Positions 25,938-34,103 of a stretch of 64,000 nt of DNA are shown piece after piece. Made by a program: the position numbers and the translations under genes. The first letter of the stretch is position 1. Each line of letters opens with the position of its first letter. The notes beneath the pieces were generated by a model. The model searched no databases, was not told the DNA's origin, and saw nothing but the letters and a program-made list of their open reading frames with translations. This stretch comes from Acidiflorens sp963847715 (GTDB taxonomy: Bacteria; Acidobacteriota; Terriglobia; Terriglobales; Acidobacteriaceae). The stretch covers positions 248,001 to 312,000 of the forward strand of contig CAWKAZ010000026.1 in the NCBI GenBank assembly GCA_963847715.1. The letters run 5' to 3'.

Positions 25938-27382
25938 CAGAACTCCACGTGCGCACGCAGCGTCGGAACAACCACCGGCCCGCGGTCGCGGTTGTAGCCG
26001 GGATTGTTAACGTGCTGCACCCCGGGAGCCAGATAGATCCCGCGCCACGCATGGAGTGTGTAATACGATTCGACGATGTCTTCTCGTCCGTACGTTAAAT
26101 TTCCATCACCGAGCAAAAACCCTTGCCCGCCATTCGCTAGATACACCTGATGGTCCTTCTTGATGCCGTTTGAAACGAATGCAATGCCCGCGCGGTCCTG
26201 CTTGCGATGCCAGAGTGCGCCGCTCGCGCCCAGGCCCTGATTGAAGGTGGAGTCAATTTCAGTGTAGGCAAACGATTCGGTTCTCCCGTCGTCCCATCCC
26301 CACCGCGCATACGCGGTAAAGTATCGCGACAGATTCTGTTCGAAGTTGATTCCGAATCCGTACTTCGCAGTGACGTGCCAGGGGTGGTTTGTGATATCGG
26401 GAACCGAAACCAGCCCGTGTTGGAACTGAAGGTTCGCGTCGCGATAAACCCCCATGTTGGCGTGGTTCACATAAGCCAGCAGACGGACGACGCCGGCTTT
26501 CTTAGGAATGACGCCGTGCCGCAGTTCGTATTCAAAATTCTCGGCATGAACTTGCCACGGGCGCCACACCAGATCAATCCCATTGGCGACCTTCGGCATG
26601 AGCCCTTCTCCAAAGCGGAAACCCCAATTGCGATCCTCGTAGTCGGCGGTGAAGCCGACGGTATAGCCACGTGTGTCGGCGGCATAGTCCCAGGTGCCGT
26701 TGTTGTCGACAGACCAGTTCAGGAATTGAAGATGCGTGTCGCTGCCAACTGAGTTCTGATCGAAGAAGTCCGGCATGCTGAATTTGCCGAAGCGAATTTC
26801 CAGGCGTCGCCGCGGAAGTTCGTCGAAGAGCGACAGGAAACTGCGCTGGTTTTCAATCTTGTCCTTGCTCAGCGCGATGACGGTGTGGATCATGCCGCGT
26901 CCCAGGTACGGCGCTTTGCTCAACGAAGGATTGCGCACGATATCCAGATCCGTGTTGCCGGCCAAGCCAAATCCCTGGGTCAGCGCCGCGCCGCCGGCTT
27001 CTTCAATGTCCACCAGAAGTTCAGTGGATTTGTTGAGCCGCACGCCCGTATACAGCGTCATCACGCGTGAAGTCGCCTTCTCATAACGCGGGATGAGGCT
27101 ATGCGGTCCGCTGTAGTCGGCGTGAAAGTCGGGATGCGCCTGAAAGACAAAGTTCGTCTGCCCGGAGATCCAGAACCGCGTGCTCTTGAAATGCGGAAAC
27201 ATGGCCTCGGGATCGGGATCACTGAGCGAGCCAGCCGGATCGTCCGTACTGGGCGCAGCACTCGGCGTCGTAGGCTCGGCCGTTTGCGTCGAAGCGGAAG
27301 CAGTTTGAGACTGGGCCCAGGAGGCGGGCACAGCCAACCACAGAGCGCAGGCGAGCGCCGCTGCCAGGCTCCGAACCGCCAT
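25937..27382 (-). CDS. Carbohydrate-type porin (OprB-like)
   Basis: The 481-residue product begins with a signal peptide (MAVRSLAAALACALWLAVPA) and a Thr/Ser/Pro-rich linker, then shows the OprB-type barrel: HSLIPRYEKATSRVMTLYTG, FGKFSMPDFFDQNSVGSDTH, NGTWDYAADTRGYTVGF and a final VVPTLRAHVEF with the terminal Phe. I start at 27382 because the longer frame (to 27457) would encode its N-terminus across the Fur-like box. If that box is real, the porin is iron- or metal-regulated rather than sugar-regulated. Confidence 0.85.
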   Translation of the reverse strand: MAVRSLAAALACALWLAVPASWAQSQTASASTQTAEPTTPSAAPSTDDPAGSLSDPDPEAMFPHFKSTRFWISGQTNFVFQAHPDFHADYSGPHSLIPRYEKATSRVMTLYTGVRLNKSTELLVDIEEAGGAALTQGFGLAGNTDLDIVRNPSLSKAPYLGRGMIHTVIALSKDKIENQRSFLSLFDELPRRRLEIRFGKFSMPDFFDQNSVGSDTHLQFLNWSVDNNGTWDYAADTRGYTVGFTADYEDRNWGFRFGEGLMPKVANGIDLVWRPWQVHAENFEYELRHGVIPKKAGVVRLLAYVNHANMGVYRDANLQFQHGLVSVPDITNHPWHVTAKYGFGINFEQNLSRYFTAYARWGWDDGRTESFAYTEIDSTFNQGLGASGALWHRKQDRAGIAFVSNGIKKDHQVYLANGGQGFLLGDGNLTYGREDIVESYYTLHAWRGIYLAPGVQHVNNPGYNRDRGPVVVPTLRAHVEF

Positions 27383-27423
27383 ACCTACGGCTTGTCGAAC
27401 GGAGTTCCGCTGATTGGTAATAT

Positions 27424-27444
27424 TGAAAATGAATTTCAATTTCA
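27424..27444 (-). promoter_or_regulatory. Fur-family operator-like box upstream of the porin
   Basis: TGAAAATGAATTTCA (27424-27438) fits the 7-1-7 Fur consensus TGATAATNATTATCA at 12 of 14 positions. A second overlapping TGAATTTCAATTTCA completes an array to 27444. It lies 42-62 bp upstream of the proposed porin start, where Fur or Zur would repress transcription. Confidence 0.45.
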
Positions 27445-27552
27445 AAATCATACCCACAAATTAACGGCTCGCCTATGACCTCTGCCTTGTTCTTGATCAC
27501 CCAGAGACGTGATTGCAATCACTCATAAAGAGCACTTCGTATATTTCCTATT

Positions 27553-27571
27553 TATACTATAGGGGAGTATA
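27553..27571 (+). promoter_or_regulatory. RcnR/FrmR/CsoR-type operator
   Basis: TATACT-ATAGGGG-AGTATA is an inverted repeat around a G-tract. Its core TACT-N7-AGTA with four G has the size and pattern of the RcnR operator (TACT-G6-N-AGTA). It lies 22 bp before the ATG of the regulator gene it would control; the porin is divergent and could share it. Confidence 0.6.
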
Positions 27572-27592
27572 CTACAACGAGAGGTTGCGTCC

Positions 27593-27865
27593 ATGCATAC
27601 CGTCGAAGAAAAACCCAAACTCATCCTGCGCATCAAACGGATCAAAGGCCAAATCGCCGCCATCGAACGGGCGCTCGAGGCCGACCAGGATTGCTCCGAT
27701 GTGCTCCAACTGATTACCGCCGCGCGCGGCGCAATGAACGGCCTGATGGCGGAATTACTCGAAGGCCACATCCGCTTCCACGTGATCGACTCGAAAAAGG
27801 CCAGCTCAGAGCAGGCTCTGGCCGCCGACGAACTGGTGGAGGTTGTCCGCTCCTACCTGAAATGA
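27593..27865 (+). CDS. Metal/formaldehyde-sensing repressor of the CsoR/RcnR/FrmR family
   Basis: The 90-aa all-helical protein is a DUF156 (CsoR/RcnR/FrmR) repressor, with RIKRIKGQIAAIERALE at the first helix. Putative ligands are His2, Cys34, His59 and His63. Aligned to E. coli RcnR (His3, Cys35, His60, His64) this gives the same H-C-H-H fingerprint used for Ni(II)/Co(II). The rest of the sequence (ARGAMNGLMAELLEGHIR) looks closer to FrmR, which senses formaldehyde and lacks the last His, so the ligand stays open. GAGG lies 9 nt before the ATG. Confidence 0.88.
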   Translation: MHTVEEKPKLILRIKRIKGQIAAIERALEADQDCSDVLQLITAARGAMNGLMAELLEGHIRFHVIDSKKASSEQALAADELVEVVRSYLK

Positions 27866-27893
27866 CGCCAGCGCCCACGGCGCTCCAACAACT

Positions 27894-27977
27894 AAAAAGG
27901 ACAGCCCGGAGCCCCCCAAGGCCGTCCTAATAAACCCTCCCGGTTAGAAGGGCAACTGTCACTAGGCTACCGGGGGG
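27894..27977. ncRNA. Candidate structured RNA or terminator pair
   Basis: Two hairpins are in tandem. Hairpin 1 pairs 27898-27906 with 27920-27928 (8 of 9 bp). Hairpin 2 pairs 27936-27944 with 27969-27977 (9 bp with one G-U), extended after one bulge, around a 19-nt loop GGGCAACTGTCACTAGG region. On the minus strand hairpin 1 is followed by TTTTT (27894-27898), so the unit reads as structured RNA then terminator. Strand and function are uncertain. Confidence 0.35.
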
Positions 27978-28069
27978 AGATTGCAGGAGTATTGCAGTTT
28001 TGTGAAAGTCCGATGAATTAAATATCGCCGCAACCGCGCGATGCGCGCCCGTTCTTGCGATACTGTAGC

Positions 28070-28873
28070 GTGAAATCAGAGGCCCGTCCGGCAATCCTAC
28101 AACCACTTCTCGACCTGCGGAATGTCCGCGTCATGCGCGGAGCCAACGTCGTCCTCGACGATCTCAGCCTTCGCATTCAACCAGACGAACATGTTGCCGT
28201 ACTCGGGCCGAACGGTTGTGGCAAGTCCACTCTGATCAAGACCATCACCCGCGAATGCTATCCAGTCGCTCGCACAGGTTCGAGCATGACGATTCTCGGC
28301 CAGCAGAGTTGGAACGTCTTCGAACTGCGCTCCCTGCTCGGGATCATCTCGAACGATCTCATGGCCTCCTGCACCAGCGAAGCCAGCGGATTAGACGTCG
28401 TCCTTTCGGGTTTCTTCAGCAGCACCCGCATCTTTCCCAACCATGCCATCGCCCCGGAATACCAGGAACGCGCGAGAGCCGCGCTCGCGCAACTTGGAAT
28501 CTCGCATCTTGCCGATCGCGCCGTAGAAGAGATGTCGTCAGGAGAGGCCAAGCGTGTGCTGATTGCCCGCGCGCTCGTCCATAAGCCGCGTGCGCTGCTG
28601 TTCGACGAGCCCTGCAACTCTCTGGACATCGCTGCGCAGCACGAATTGCGCGAGACCATGCGCTCCCTTGCGCAGTCGGGAATCGGCATCATCCTTGTCA
28701 CCCACGAGATTCCCGATATCGTTCCCGAAATCGACAGGGTAGTACTGATGTCAAAAGGAAGAATCATCGCCGACGGGCGGAAAGAAGAAATCCTGCAAGC
28801 CGAACGGCTAGGCCAACTCTTCGGACTGAAAGTTGAACTCGGCCAGCGCAACGGGCATTACCACATTTGGTGA
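28070..28873 (+). CDS. ABC transporter ATP-binding protein (orphan)
   Basis: The 267-aa protein is a single ABC ATPase: Walker A LGPNGCGKST, Q-loop region NVFELRSLLGIIS, signature MSSGEAKR in place of LSGGQ, Walker B ALLFDEP followed by CNSLD, and switch His in LVTHEIPDI. The form resembles the ModF/iron-chelate group. No permease is adjacent, so partners are unknown. The start may be the GTG at 28070, which follows a GATACT -10-like box by 5 nt (leaderless), or TTG at 28055, which falls just before that box. Confidence 0.88.
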   Translation: MKSEARPAILQPLLDLRNVRVMRGANVVLDDLSLRIQPDEHVAVLGPNGCGKSTLIKTITRECYPVARTGSSMTILGQQSWNVFELRSLLGIISNDLMASCTSEASGLDVVLSGFFSSTRIFPNHAIAPEYQERARAALAQLGISHLADRAVEEMSSGEAKRVLIARALVHKPRALLFDEPCNSLDIAAQHELRETMRSLAQSGIGIILVTHEIPDIVPEIDRVVLMSKGRIIADGRKEEILQAERLGQLFGLKVELGQRNGHYHIW

Positions 28874-28878
28874 GAGGC

Positions 28879-28971
28879 AAAGTCAGAAGTCAAATTGAAG
28901 AAGTAAGTGCTCTCGGACCGACAGATTAGGGAGGGTTTACTTCTTCAATTTGACTTTTAACTTCTGACTTT
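28879..28971. repeat. Heptamer palindrome C between ABC ATPase and hemL
   Basis: The 28-base left arm (28879-28906) is fully complementary to the right arm (28937-28971), apart from one extra heptamer TTAACTT in the right arm. The right arm in phase reads TTGACTT, TTAACTT, CTGACTT (28950-28970). A net gain or loss of one 7-base unit in one arm is therefore visible. Confidence 0.8.
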
Positions 28972-29049
28972 CCCCTGTGCTCTACGTCACAACCTGCTGT
29001 GATCTTCCCCGCTGCCGGCGTCGCATATCCCGCTGCTATATTAGGAGCC

Positions 29050-30348
29050 ATGTCCCGCAAGACCGACCAGTCCCGCAAGTTGCAAGCCCGCGCCGAGAAG
29101 CTCATCCCCGGAGGCGTGAACTCCCCCGTCCGCGCGTTTCGCAGCGTGGGCGGCGACCCGCTCTACATCGTGCGCGGCCAGGGCTCCCACATCTGGGACG
29201 CCGACGGCAACGACTACGTCGACTACATCGGCTCCTGGGGTCCGCTCATTCTGGGGCACGCCGCCCCGGCCGTCATTGACGCGATCACCGAGGCGGCGCG
29301 CAAGGGCACGAGCTTCGGAGCATCCACGCCCGCCGAGGCCGATCTGGCCGAGTTGGTCATCTCCGCGTTTCCACACATGCAGAAAGTTCGCTTCGTAAGT
29401 TCGGGCACCGAAGCGACCATGTCGGCCATCCGCCTGGCTCGCGGCTACACGAAGCGCAAATACATTGTGAAGTTTGAGGGCTGCTATCACGGACACTCCG
29501 ATGCGCTGCTGGTGAAGGCAGGTTCGGGCGTAGCGACGCTCGGAATTCCGGGCTCAGCGGGAGTTCCCGAAGAATTCACACAATTCACGCTGGCGTTGCC
29601 CTACAACGACATCTGCGCGCTGGAGCAGGCTTTCGAGAAATTCAAGAATCAGATTGCGTGCGTGATTGTCGAGCCGGTCGTCGGCAACATGGGATGCGTG
29701 CCTCCGATTCGCGGATTTTTGGAAGCGCTACGCGCTCTGACCGCGCACGAAAAGACGGTGCTGATTTTCGATGAAGTGATGACGGGATTCCGTCTCGCCT
29801 TCGGCGGAGCGCAGGAACTTTACGGAATCAATCCCGATCTGACGACCATGGGCAAGATCATTGGCGGAGGCCTGCCGGTGGGCGCGTATGGCGGTCCTTC
29901 GGAAATCATGGATTTGATTGCGCCGCTCGGCCCGGTCTATCAAGCGGGGACGCTCTCCGGCAATCCGCTGGCGATGGCCGCCGGCCACGCGACGCTGAGC
30001 TACCTCCGCGAGCATAAAGACGTCTACAAGCAACTCGACCAACGTGCCGGAGAAGTCGTCTCCGGAGTCGCCGCCGCCGCCAAAGATGCAGGAGTGACCA
30101 TGTTCCACAACCGCGTCGGCTCGATGTTTACATGGTTCTTTGCGGAGGGTCCGGTGACGGATTGGGCATCGGCTGAGAAGTCCGACACCAAAGCCTTCGG
30201 AAACTTCTTCAGGGCGATGCTCGAAAACGGAATCTACCTGCCGCCATCGCAGTTTGAAGCAGCGTTTCTAGGAGCCGCGCACAGCGAGAAAGATGTGCAG
30301 CAGACGGTGGCAGCGGCGAAGCACGCGTTTGCGACGGTGCAGGTGTAG
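29050..30348 (+). CDS. hemL: Glutamate-1-semialdehyde 2,1-aminomutase
   Basis: HemL converts glutamate-1-semialdehyde to 5-aminolevulinate in haem synthesis. The 432-aa protein has KLIPGGVNSPVRAFRSVGG at the start, SSGTEATMSAIRLARGYT, GCYHGHSDALLVKAGSG, the PLP Asp in FDEVMTGFR, and the PLP Lys in MGKIIGGGLPVGAYGG. GAGTLSGNP is present as QAGTLSGNPLAMAAG. The ATG at 29050 has AGGAG 3 nt before it; a longer in-frame start at 28999 has none. The upstream gap contains heptamer palindrome C. Confidence 0.96.
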   Translation: MSRKTDQSRKLQARAEKLIPGGVNSPVRAFRSVGGDPLYIVRGQGSHIWDADGNDYVDYIGSWGPLILGHAAPAVIDAITEAARKGTSFGASTPAEADLAELVISAFPHMQKVRFVSSGTEATMSAIRLARGYTKRKYIVKFEGCYHGHSDALLVKAGSGVATLGIPGSAGVPEEFTQFTLALPYNDICALEQAFEKFKNQIACVIVEPVVGNMGCVPPIRGFLEALRALTAHEKTVLIFDEVMTGFRLAFGGAQELYGINPDLTTMGKIIGGGLPVGAYGGPSEIMDLIAPLGPVYQAGTLSGNPLAMAAGHATLSYLREHKDVYKQLDQRAGEVVSGVAAAAKDAGVTMFHNRVGSMFTWFFAEGPVTDWASAEKSDTKAFGNFFRAMLENGIYLPPSQFEAAFLGAAHSEKDVQQTVAAAKHAFATVQV

Positions 30349-30397
30349 GCGACGTGGTCTGTACGATCTTAGCTCAGCTGACTACCGCCGGATTGCA

Positions 30398-31252
30398 CTA
30401 CAGGCATCCGAAAACTTCGCTGGCAAACTCCTTTTTCCAACGACCATCACGGTTCTTGTAGACCTCATATCGGTAGTTCTCATAGAAGACGCGACGAACA
30501 AACATTCGGTCTCCGCTGTCCGCGCCTAACAGGTCAATCAGATAGACGGCTTCCGCATCGGTCTCGCCTTTCGAATGCTGAAACCAGATAACTGATTTCT
30601 CATTGGAAGCCGGGTCCAGAACGAAGAAAAGGCTGTAATCCATGTTGAGTTTGTCGGCTCGCTCGATCTCTACTGAGGCGATGAGTTCTTGCGAGTGATT
30701 AAGCTCGGTCGCTGTGATCTGAGTAAGGCGCATTCGGCTAAGAGACGCGGTAGGTACACCCTTTTTCGTCAGAATTTCCCTTGCCGCCTGTTCAACATGC
30801 TCTTGCTCGACAGCCGTCGGCTCGCGTCGTGAGCCGACGTGGGCGATCAGAGATCCTGAGCCTGCCGCGAGAGCCATGGTCATTCCGTGAATTCGCACGT
30901 CGCTATCCAGACGGACGCGCCACTCATCCCCTTCCAGCTTTGTTACGGACGCTGTTCCTCGCTGCACACCTCCGAACACAACCGGATAGCTCGATCCGGG
31001 CTTCAGGTATTGATTCTGAAAATCGCGCAACGCTGGTGTGTCGCTGCAAGGGTCGGGCACAGATCGAATTTGTTGACCATCAATCAGCAGGATCGGGTCG
31101 ATGCTGACGGAATTATCGCGCTCTGAACCAAGCAGCGCAAAGATAGGTACAACATTATTCTTTGTAGGAGGCGATACTCGCTCTTGTCCAACTGCCGCTG
31201 AAGCGATAGTGATCAGCAGCAGAAATATGGCTTGAATCGCCCGACTTTTCAT
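30398..31252 (-). CDS. Secreted protein of unknown function
   Basis: A signal peptide (MKSRAIQAIFLLLITIASAA) begins this 284-residue protein. I do not recognise a domain. It has SVSIDPILLIDGQQIRSVPD near the front and a C-terminal region with FFVLDPASNEKSVIWFQHSK and VFYENYRYEVYKNRDGRWKK, suggesting a beta-rich fold. It is 67 bp after the GH18 gene on the same strand and may be in that operon. Base composition is more AT-rich than the neighbours. Confidence 0.6.
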   Translation of the reverse strand: MKSRAIQAIFLLLITIASAAVGQERVSPPTKNNVVPIFALLGSERDNSVSIDPILLIDGQQIRSVPDPCSDTPALRDFQNQYLKPGSSYPVVFGGVQRGTASVTKLEGDEWRVRLDSDVRIHGMTMALAAGSGSLIAHVGSRREPTAVEQEHVEQAAREILTKKGVPTASLSRMRLTQITATELNHSQELIASVEIERADKLNMDYSLFFVLDPASNEKSVIWFQHSKGETDAEAVYLIDLLGADSGDRMFVRRVFYENYRYEVYKNRDGRWKKEFASEVFGCL

Positions 31253-31319
31253 ATCCAATATGCTACGCCCACGTATGCCGGCTTTCCATAATTGGCATAA
31301 ACGCCCGAGCCACCCCTTC

Positions 31320-32345
31320 TCACTTGTGCGAAGGCAGCACACCCCAGATCGCCGGATCCTCCGTCCCCAGCACCCAAGAACAAAACCCCTGCAGACCGCG
31401 GTCGCGAACCAGATTCAGACGCTCCTGGAATCCGCGCTTGTCGGTGTAGAAGACCCACTCGCGATTGTCGTCCTGATAGAAGTAGAACCAGGCAACGCGA
31501 TCGAAAGAGTCCCACTCGGGATGCGGGTGATAGGCGGCCACATACTGGTCGATTTCCTGCTGCCCGACGTAGTCGGCGGTCGGGTTCGGTTTGTCATCCT
31601 TGCCGGGCTCTCCCGCATACCAGTGATACCCGTAGAGCGGAATTCCCAGCGACAGCTTTTCCTTGGGAACAAATTGGAGCGCGTACTCCAGTTGCTGCAC
31701 CGTCCACGGATACCCCGCAACCGGTCCGGGCGCAGTCCATCGCGTGTTTTGATCGTAGGTCATCAGGCAAATCAGGTCGGCGGATTGCGCCAGCGCCTTC
31801 AGATCGTAAGCCCCGCGCCAGTTGGCATACAGCCAGTGAGCATAGCCGCTCTTGTACGGAGACCCTGGGCCGTTGGGCACGGTCGCGATGGTCAGTTGCA
31901 AGCCTTGCTTGTGGAGCGCAGTGGCAGTTTCAGCAACAAAGTCGGAGAGCACATCGCGATCGGTCCAGATCACGTTTTCAAAATCGATCTGAAAACCGCT
32001 GTATCCGTTTCTCTTGCATTCGCTGAGCATCGAATCGATCAGCGCCTTGCGCGCCGCCGGAGTCGTCAAGATCTTGTGCAGGTCGGCTTGCACCATGTTG
32101 GCGACGATCGGCATGACCGGCACGTGGTGCTGCGCCGCCGTCTGCAGAACGAGCGGATTCGGGCCGCCCGAGATGAGTCCGTTGCCGTCAACCCCATACC
32201 AGGCAGGCACCAGAAGGTCGATTTTGTCCGCGTGATCAATAAACGATTGCACGGAGTTGGGCCGATCGATCATGTAGAACAGCGACTTGGGCTGAGCCGC
32301 GGCTAGGGCGCTGCTCAGCAAGAGAAGAAAGACGATGCGCTTCAT
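31320..32345 (-). CDS. Secreted glycoside hydrolase family 18 protein
   Basis: GH18 enzymes cleave chitin or peptidoglycan-like beta-1,4 GlcNAc links by substrate-assisted catalysis. The 341-aa protein has a signal peptide (MKRIVFLLLLSSALAAAQ), the barrel strand GYSGFQIDFENVIW, where the final Glu is the catalytic acid of DxxDxDxE (shortened here to D-F-E), LICLMTYDQN, and LSLGIPLYGYHWYAG. The C-terminal FCSWVLGTEDPAIW is typical of YaaH-like members. It lies 10 bp after the deacetylase gene, indicating a joint role on GlcNAc polymers. Confidence 0.88.
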   Translation of the reverse strand: MKRIVFLLLLSSALAAAQPKSLFYMIDRPNSVQSFIDHADKIDLLVPAWYGVDGNGLISGGPNPLVLQTAAQHHVPVMPIVANMVQADLHKILTTPAARKALIDSMLSECKRNGYSGFQIDFENVIWTDRDVLSDFVAETATALHKQGLQLTIATVPNGPGSPYKSGYAHWLYANWRGAYDLKALAQSADLICLMTYDQNTRWTAPGPVAGYPWTVQQLEYALQFVPKEKLSLGIPLYGYHWYAGEPGKDDKPNPTADYVGQQEIDQYVAAYHPHPEWDSFDRVAWFYFYQDDNREWVFYTDKRGFQERLNLVRDRGLQGFCSWVLGTEDPAIWGVLPSHK

Positions 32346-32355
32346 CGGATAACCC

Positions 32356-33057
32356 CTAAGGTTGCATCAATTCCACGGTAACAAATTCATACCCCTGATC
32401 CTTGTATCGCCGGATCAGATTGTCGGTTGCAATCACGGTGTGCGCGCGGTCGGCCCCCATGGCGCGATGTCCGCCATCGTGCAGCAGGACAATGTCGCCG
32501 CCGCGCATCTGGCGTTCGACTTTTTTCTCGATGGTAGACGCGGGCGGAGCGTTCCAGTCATAGCCGGTCACATTCCACATCACGGTTTCCAGTCCGAGTT
32601 CGCGCGCGACTCTGAGCGTGCCAGGACGTCTCCCTCCGAATGGCGGACGAAAAAAATTGGAGTGGGCTCCAATCGCATCGTTCAAAGCCTTACGGCAATC
32701 GACCAGCTCCGCGCGGGTTTGCGCCGCCGATTTGTAAGTCAGCAGCGGATGCGTGAACGTATGATTGCCGATCACGTGTCCGGCTTGCGCCACAGCACGA
32801 GCAATATCAGGACGCTGCTGCACGTAGCGGCCAATCATGAAAAACGTCGCCCGCACCCCATGCTTCGCCAACACATCGAGCAGCCTCAACGTGTGCGGAT
32901 CATTCGGCCCATCATCGTAGGTCAGCGCAATCTGCTTGCTTCCCGGAGCGCCGCTGGCGATTGTTCGCCCATACCATTGTCCGGTAGGCGACATCGACTG
33001 GTAGCCAGCAGCCGAAGCAGCAGCTGCCACCGATAGTCCGATGAGGGCGGGGAGCAT
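32356..33057 (-). CDS. Polysaccharide deacetylase family protein (NodB fold)
   Basis: These enzymes remove N-acetyl groups from chitin, peptidoglycan or similar polymers. The 233-aa protein has an N-terminal signal-like helix and all NodB motifs: LTYDDGPND (catalytic base and metal Asp), HTFTHPLL (metal His), RPPFGGRRPG and IVLLHDGGH. GH18 follows 10 bp downstream. The upstream gap, shared with the divergent kinase gene, holds heptamer palindrome J. Confidence 0.92.
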   Translation of the reverse strand: MLPALIGLSVAAAASAAGYQSMSPTGQWYGRTIASGAPGSKQIALTYDDGPNDPHTLRLLDVLAKHGVRATFFMIGRYVQQRPDIARAVAQAGHVIGNHTFTHPLLTYKSAAQTRAELVDCRKALNDAIGAHSNFFRPPFGGRRPGTLRVARELGLETVMWNVTGYDWNAPPASTIEKKVERQMRGGDIVLLHDGGHRAMGADRAHTVIATDNLIRRYKDQGYEFVTVELMQP

Positions 33058-33084
33058 GTGGGGATTCTAGCGCGTCGGTCGCTT

Positions 33085-33146
33085 TTCGCTGTTCGTCGTT
33101 CGCAACCTGCTCTCGATGCGAAACAGCGAACGACGAATAGCGAACA
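33085..33146. repeat. Heptamer palindrome J between divergent genes
   Basis: Left arm: TTCGCTG, TTCGTCG, TTCGCAA (33085-33105). Right arm: GCGAACG, ACGAATA, GCGAACA (33126-33146). The arms pair over most of their length. Unlike most others it sits between two 5' ends. Confidence 0.75.
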
Positions 33147-33215
33147 ACGGAATTCCACAATTGCGTCTACGCCCGAACCCATATATTCTGCTTTCCAGTT
33201 CTCCACCAACAATTC

Positions 33216-33881
33216 ATGGCTAATCTTTTCGAGCTTCCCCGTTACATCGCAGTCGAAGGTCCAATCCGAGTGGGGAAGAGCACGCTGGCCCGGGTTCTTG
33301 GAGAGCGCCTGGCGGCCCAGCGCGTCATCGAACCAGAAGACAATCCGTTTCTGAAAGCGTTCTACGACGGCGAGCCGGGTGCCGCCTTTCAGGCACAATT
33401 CGCGTTCCTGATCCGCCGCTTCGAGCAACTCCGCGCGCTCGACCTTGGTCCGCGTTCGAACAAGACCGTTGTCGCCGACTACATTTTCGAAAAAGACAAA
33501 CTCTTCGCCTGCCTCAACCTCAACGATCAGGAACTCGATACCTACAATCGCTACTTCAATTATTTCCGCGAGCAACTGCCCACGCCCGATCTCGTCATCT
33601 ATCTTCAGGCCACCCCGGAAGTCCTGAAGAAGCGGCTGAAGAAAAAAAACGCGAGCAGCGAAAAGGCCATCAGCGAGGATTACCTGATGGAAGTCGTGAA
33701 GGCCTACGAACACTTCTTCTTCCACTACACGCAATCCGATCTGCTGATCGTCAACACCAACGAGATCGACTTTGTGGACCGCAACGAAGACCTGCAAGAG
33801 TTGCTGAAAAAAGTCTCGGCCCCCATCAAAGGCACCCAATACTTCCTGCCGCTCGGCGGGGAGAGCGCGGCCAGCGCGTAG
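33216..33881 (+). CDS. Deoxynucleoside kinase
   Basis: The 221-aa protein is a dNK-type kinase that salvages deoxynucleosides. The P-loop is AVEGPIRVGKSTLARVL, followed by EPEDNPFLKAFYDG, AFLIRRFEQLRAL, VVADYIFEKDKLFA and the lid region RLKKKNASSEKAISEDYL. The ending VNTNEIDFVDRNEDLQELL is typical. Deoxyadenosine/deoxyguanosine kinase is the closest functional guess. It stands alone. Confidence 0.9.
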   Translation: MANLFELPRYIAVEGPIRVGKSTLARVLGERLAAQRVIEPEDNPFLKAFYDGEPGAAFQAQFAFLIRRFEQLRALDLGPRSNKTVVADYIFEKDKLFACLNLNDQELDTYNRYFNYFREQLPTPDLVIYLQATPEVLKKRLKKKNASSEKAISEDYLMEVVKAYEHFFFHYTQSDLLIVNTNEIDFVDRNEDLQELLKKVSAPIKGTQYFLPLGGESAASA

Positions 33882-33950
33882 GAAAAATCCCAGAGGTTAA
33901 GGTGCGTCTCGGGGCCTATCCGCCCTCTTCCAGTAAACCAGAAACCGCCT

Positions 33951-34042
33951 AAGTCTTTGCTTTATAAAAACTTTACCCGGAAGTCCTTATTTATCAAAGA
34001 CCTACGCGCGTCACAACCGCTAAGTCTTTGACTTTAAAAGAC
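33951..34042. repeat. Three direct 21-base repeats upstream of panB
   Basis: AAGTCTTTGCTTTATAAAAAC (33951-33971), its variant at 33981-34001 and AAGTCTTTGACTTTAAAAGAC (34022-34042; quoted parts are single 21-mers) form three related AT-rich copies, spaced 30 and 41 bp start to start. Copies one and three are both preceded by ACCGC. Each is a partial palindrome (AAGTCTTT against AAAGACTT-like ends). Operator sites for a repressor are possible. Confidence 0.55.
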
Positions 34043-34068
34043 CGAGCAGGGAGGGTAGCCAGAAAAGC

Positions 34069-34103
34069 CTGAGACCGGACACCCGAGACCTGACACCTGA
34101 GGT
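34069..34103. repeat. Heptamer array E upstream of panB
   Basis: Five units without gaps: CTGAGAC, CGGACAC, CCGAGAC, CTGACAC, CTGAGGT. No second arm is visible. The fourth unit supplies the -35 box of the panB promoter. Confidence 0.75.

Noticed and set aside
27383..27457. Extended N-terminus of the porin (MGMILKLKFIFN...)
   Set aside because: Those codons are the Fur-like box itself; the signal peptide starts cleanly at the downstream ATG (27382).
31260..32306. Plus-strand 348-aa frame
   Set aside because: It is antisense to the GH18 gene, which has a signal peptide and active-site motif.
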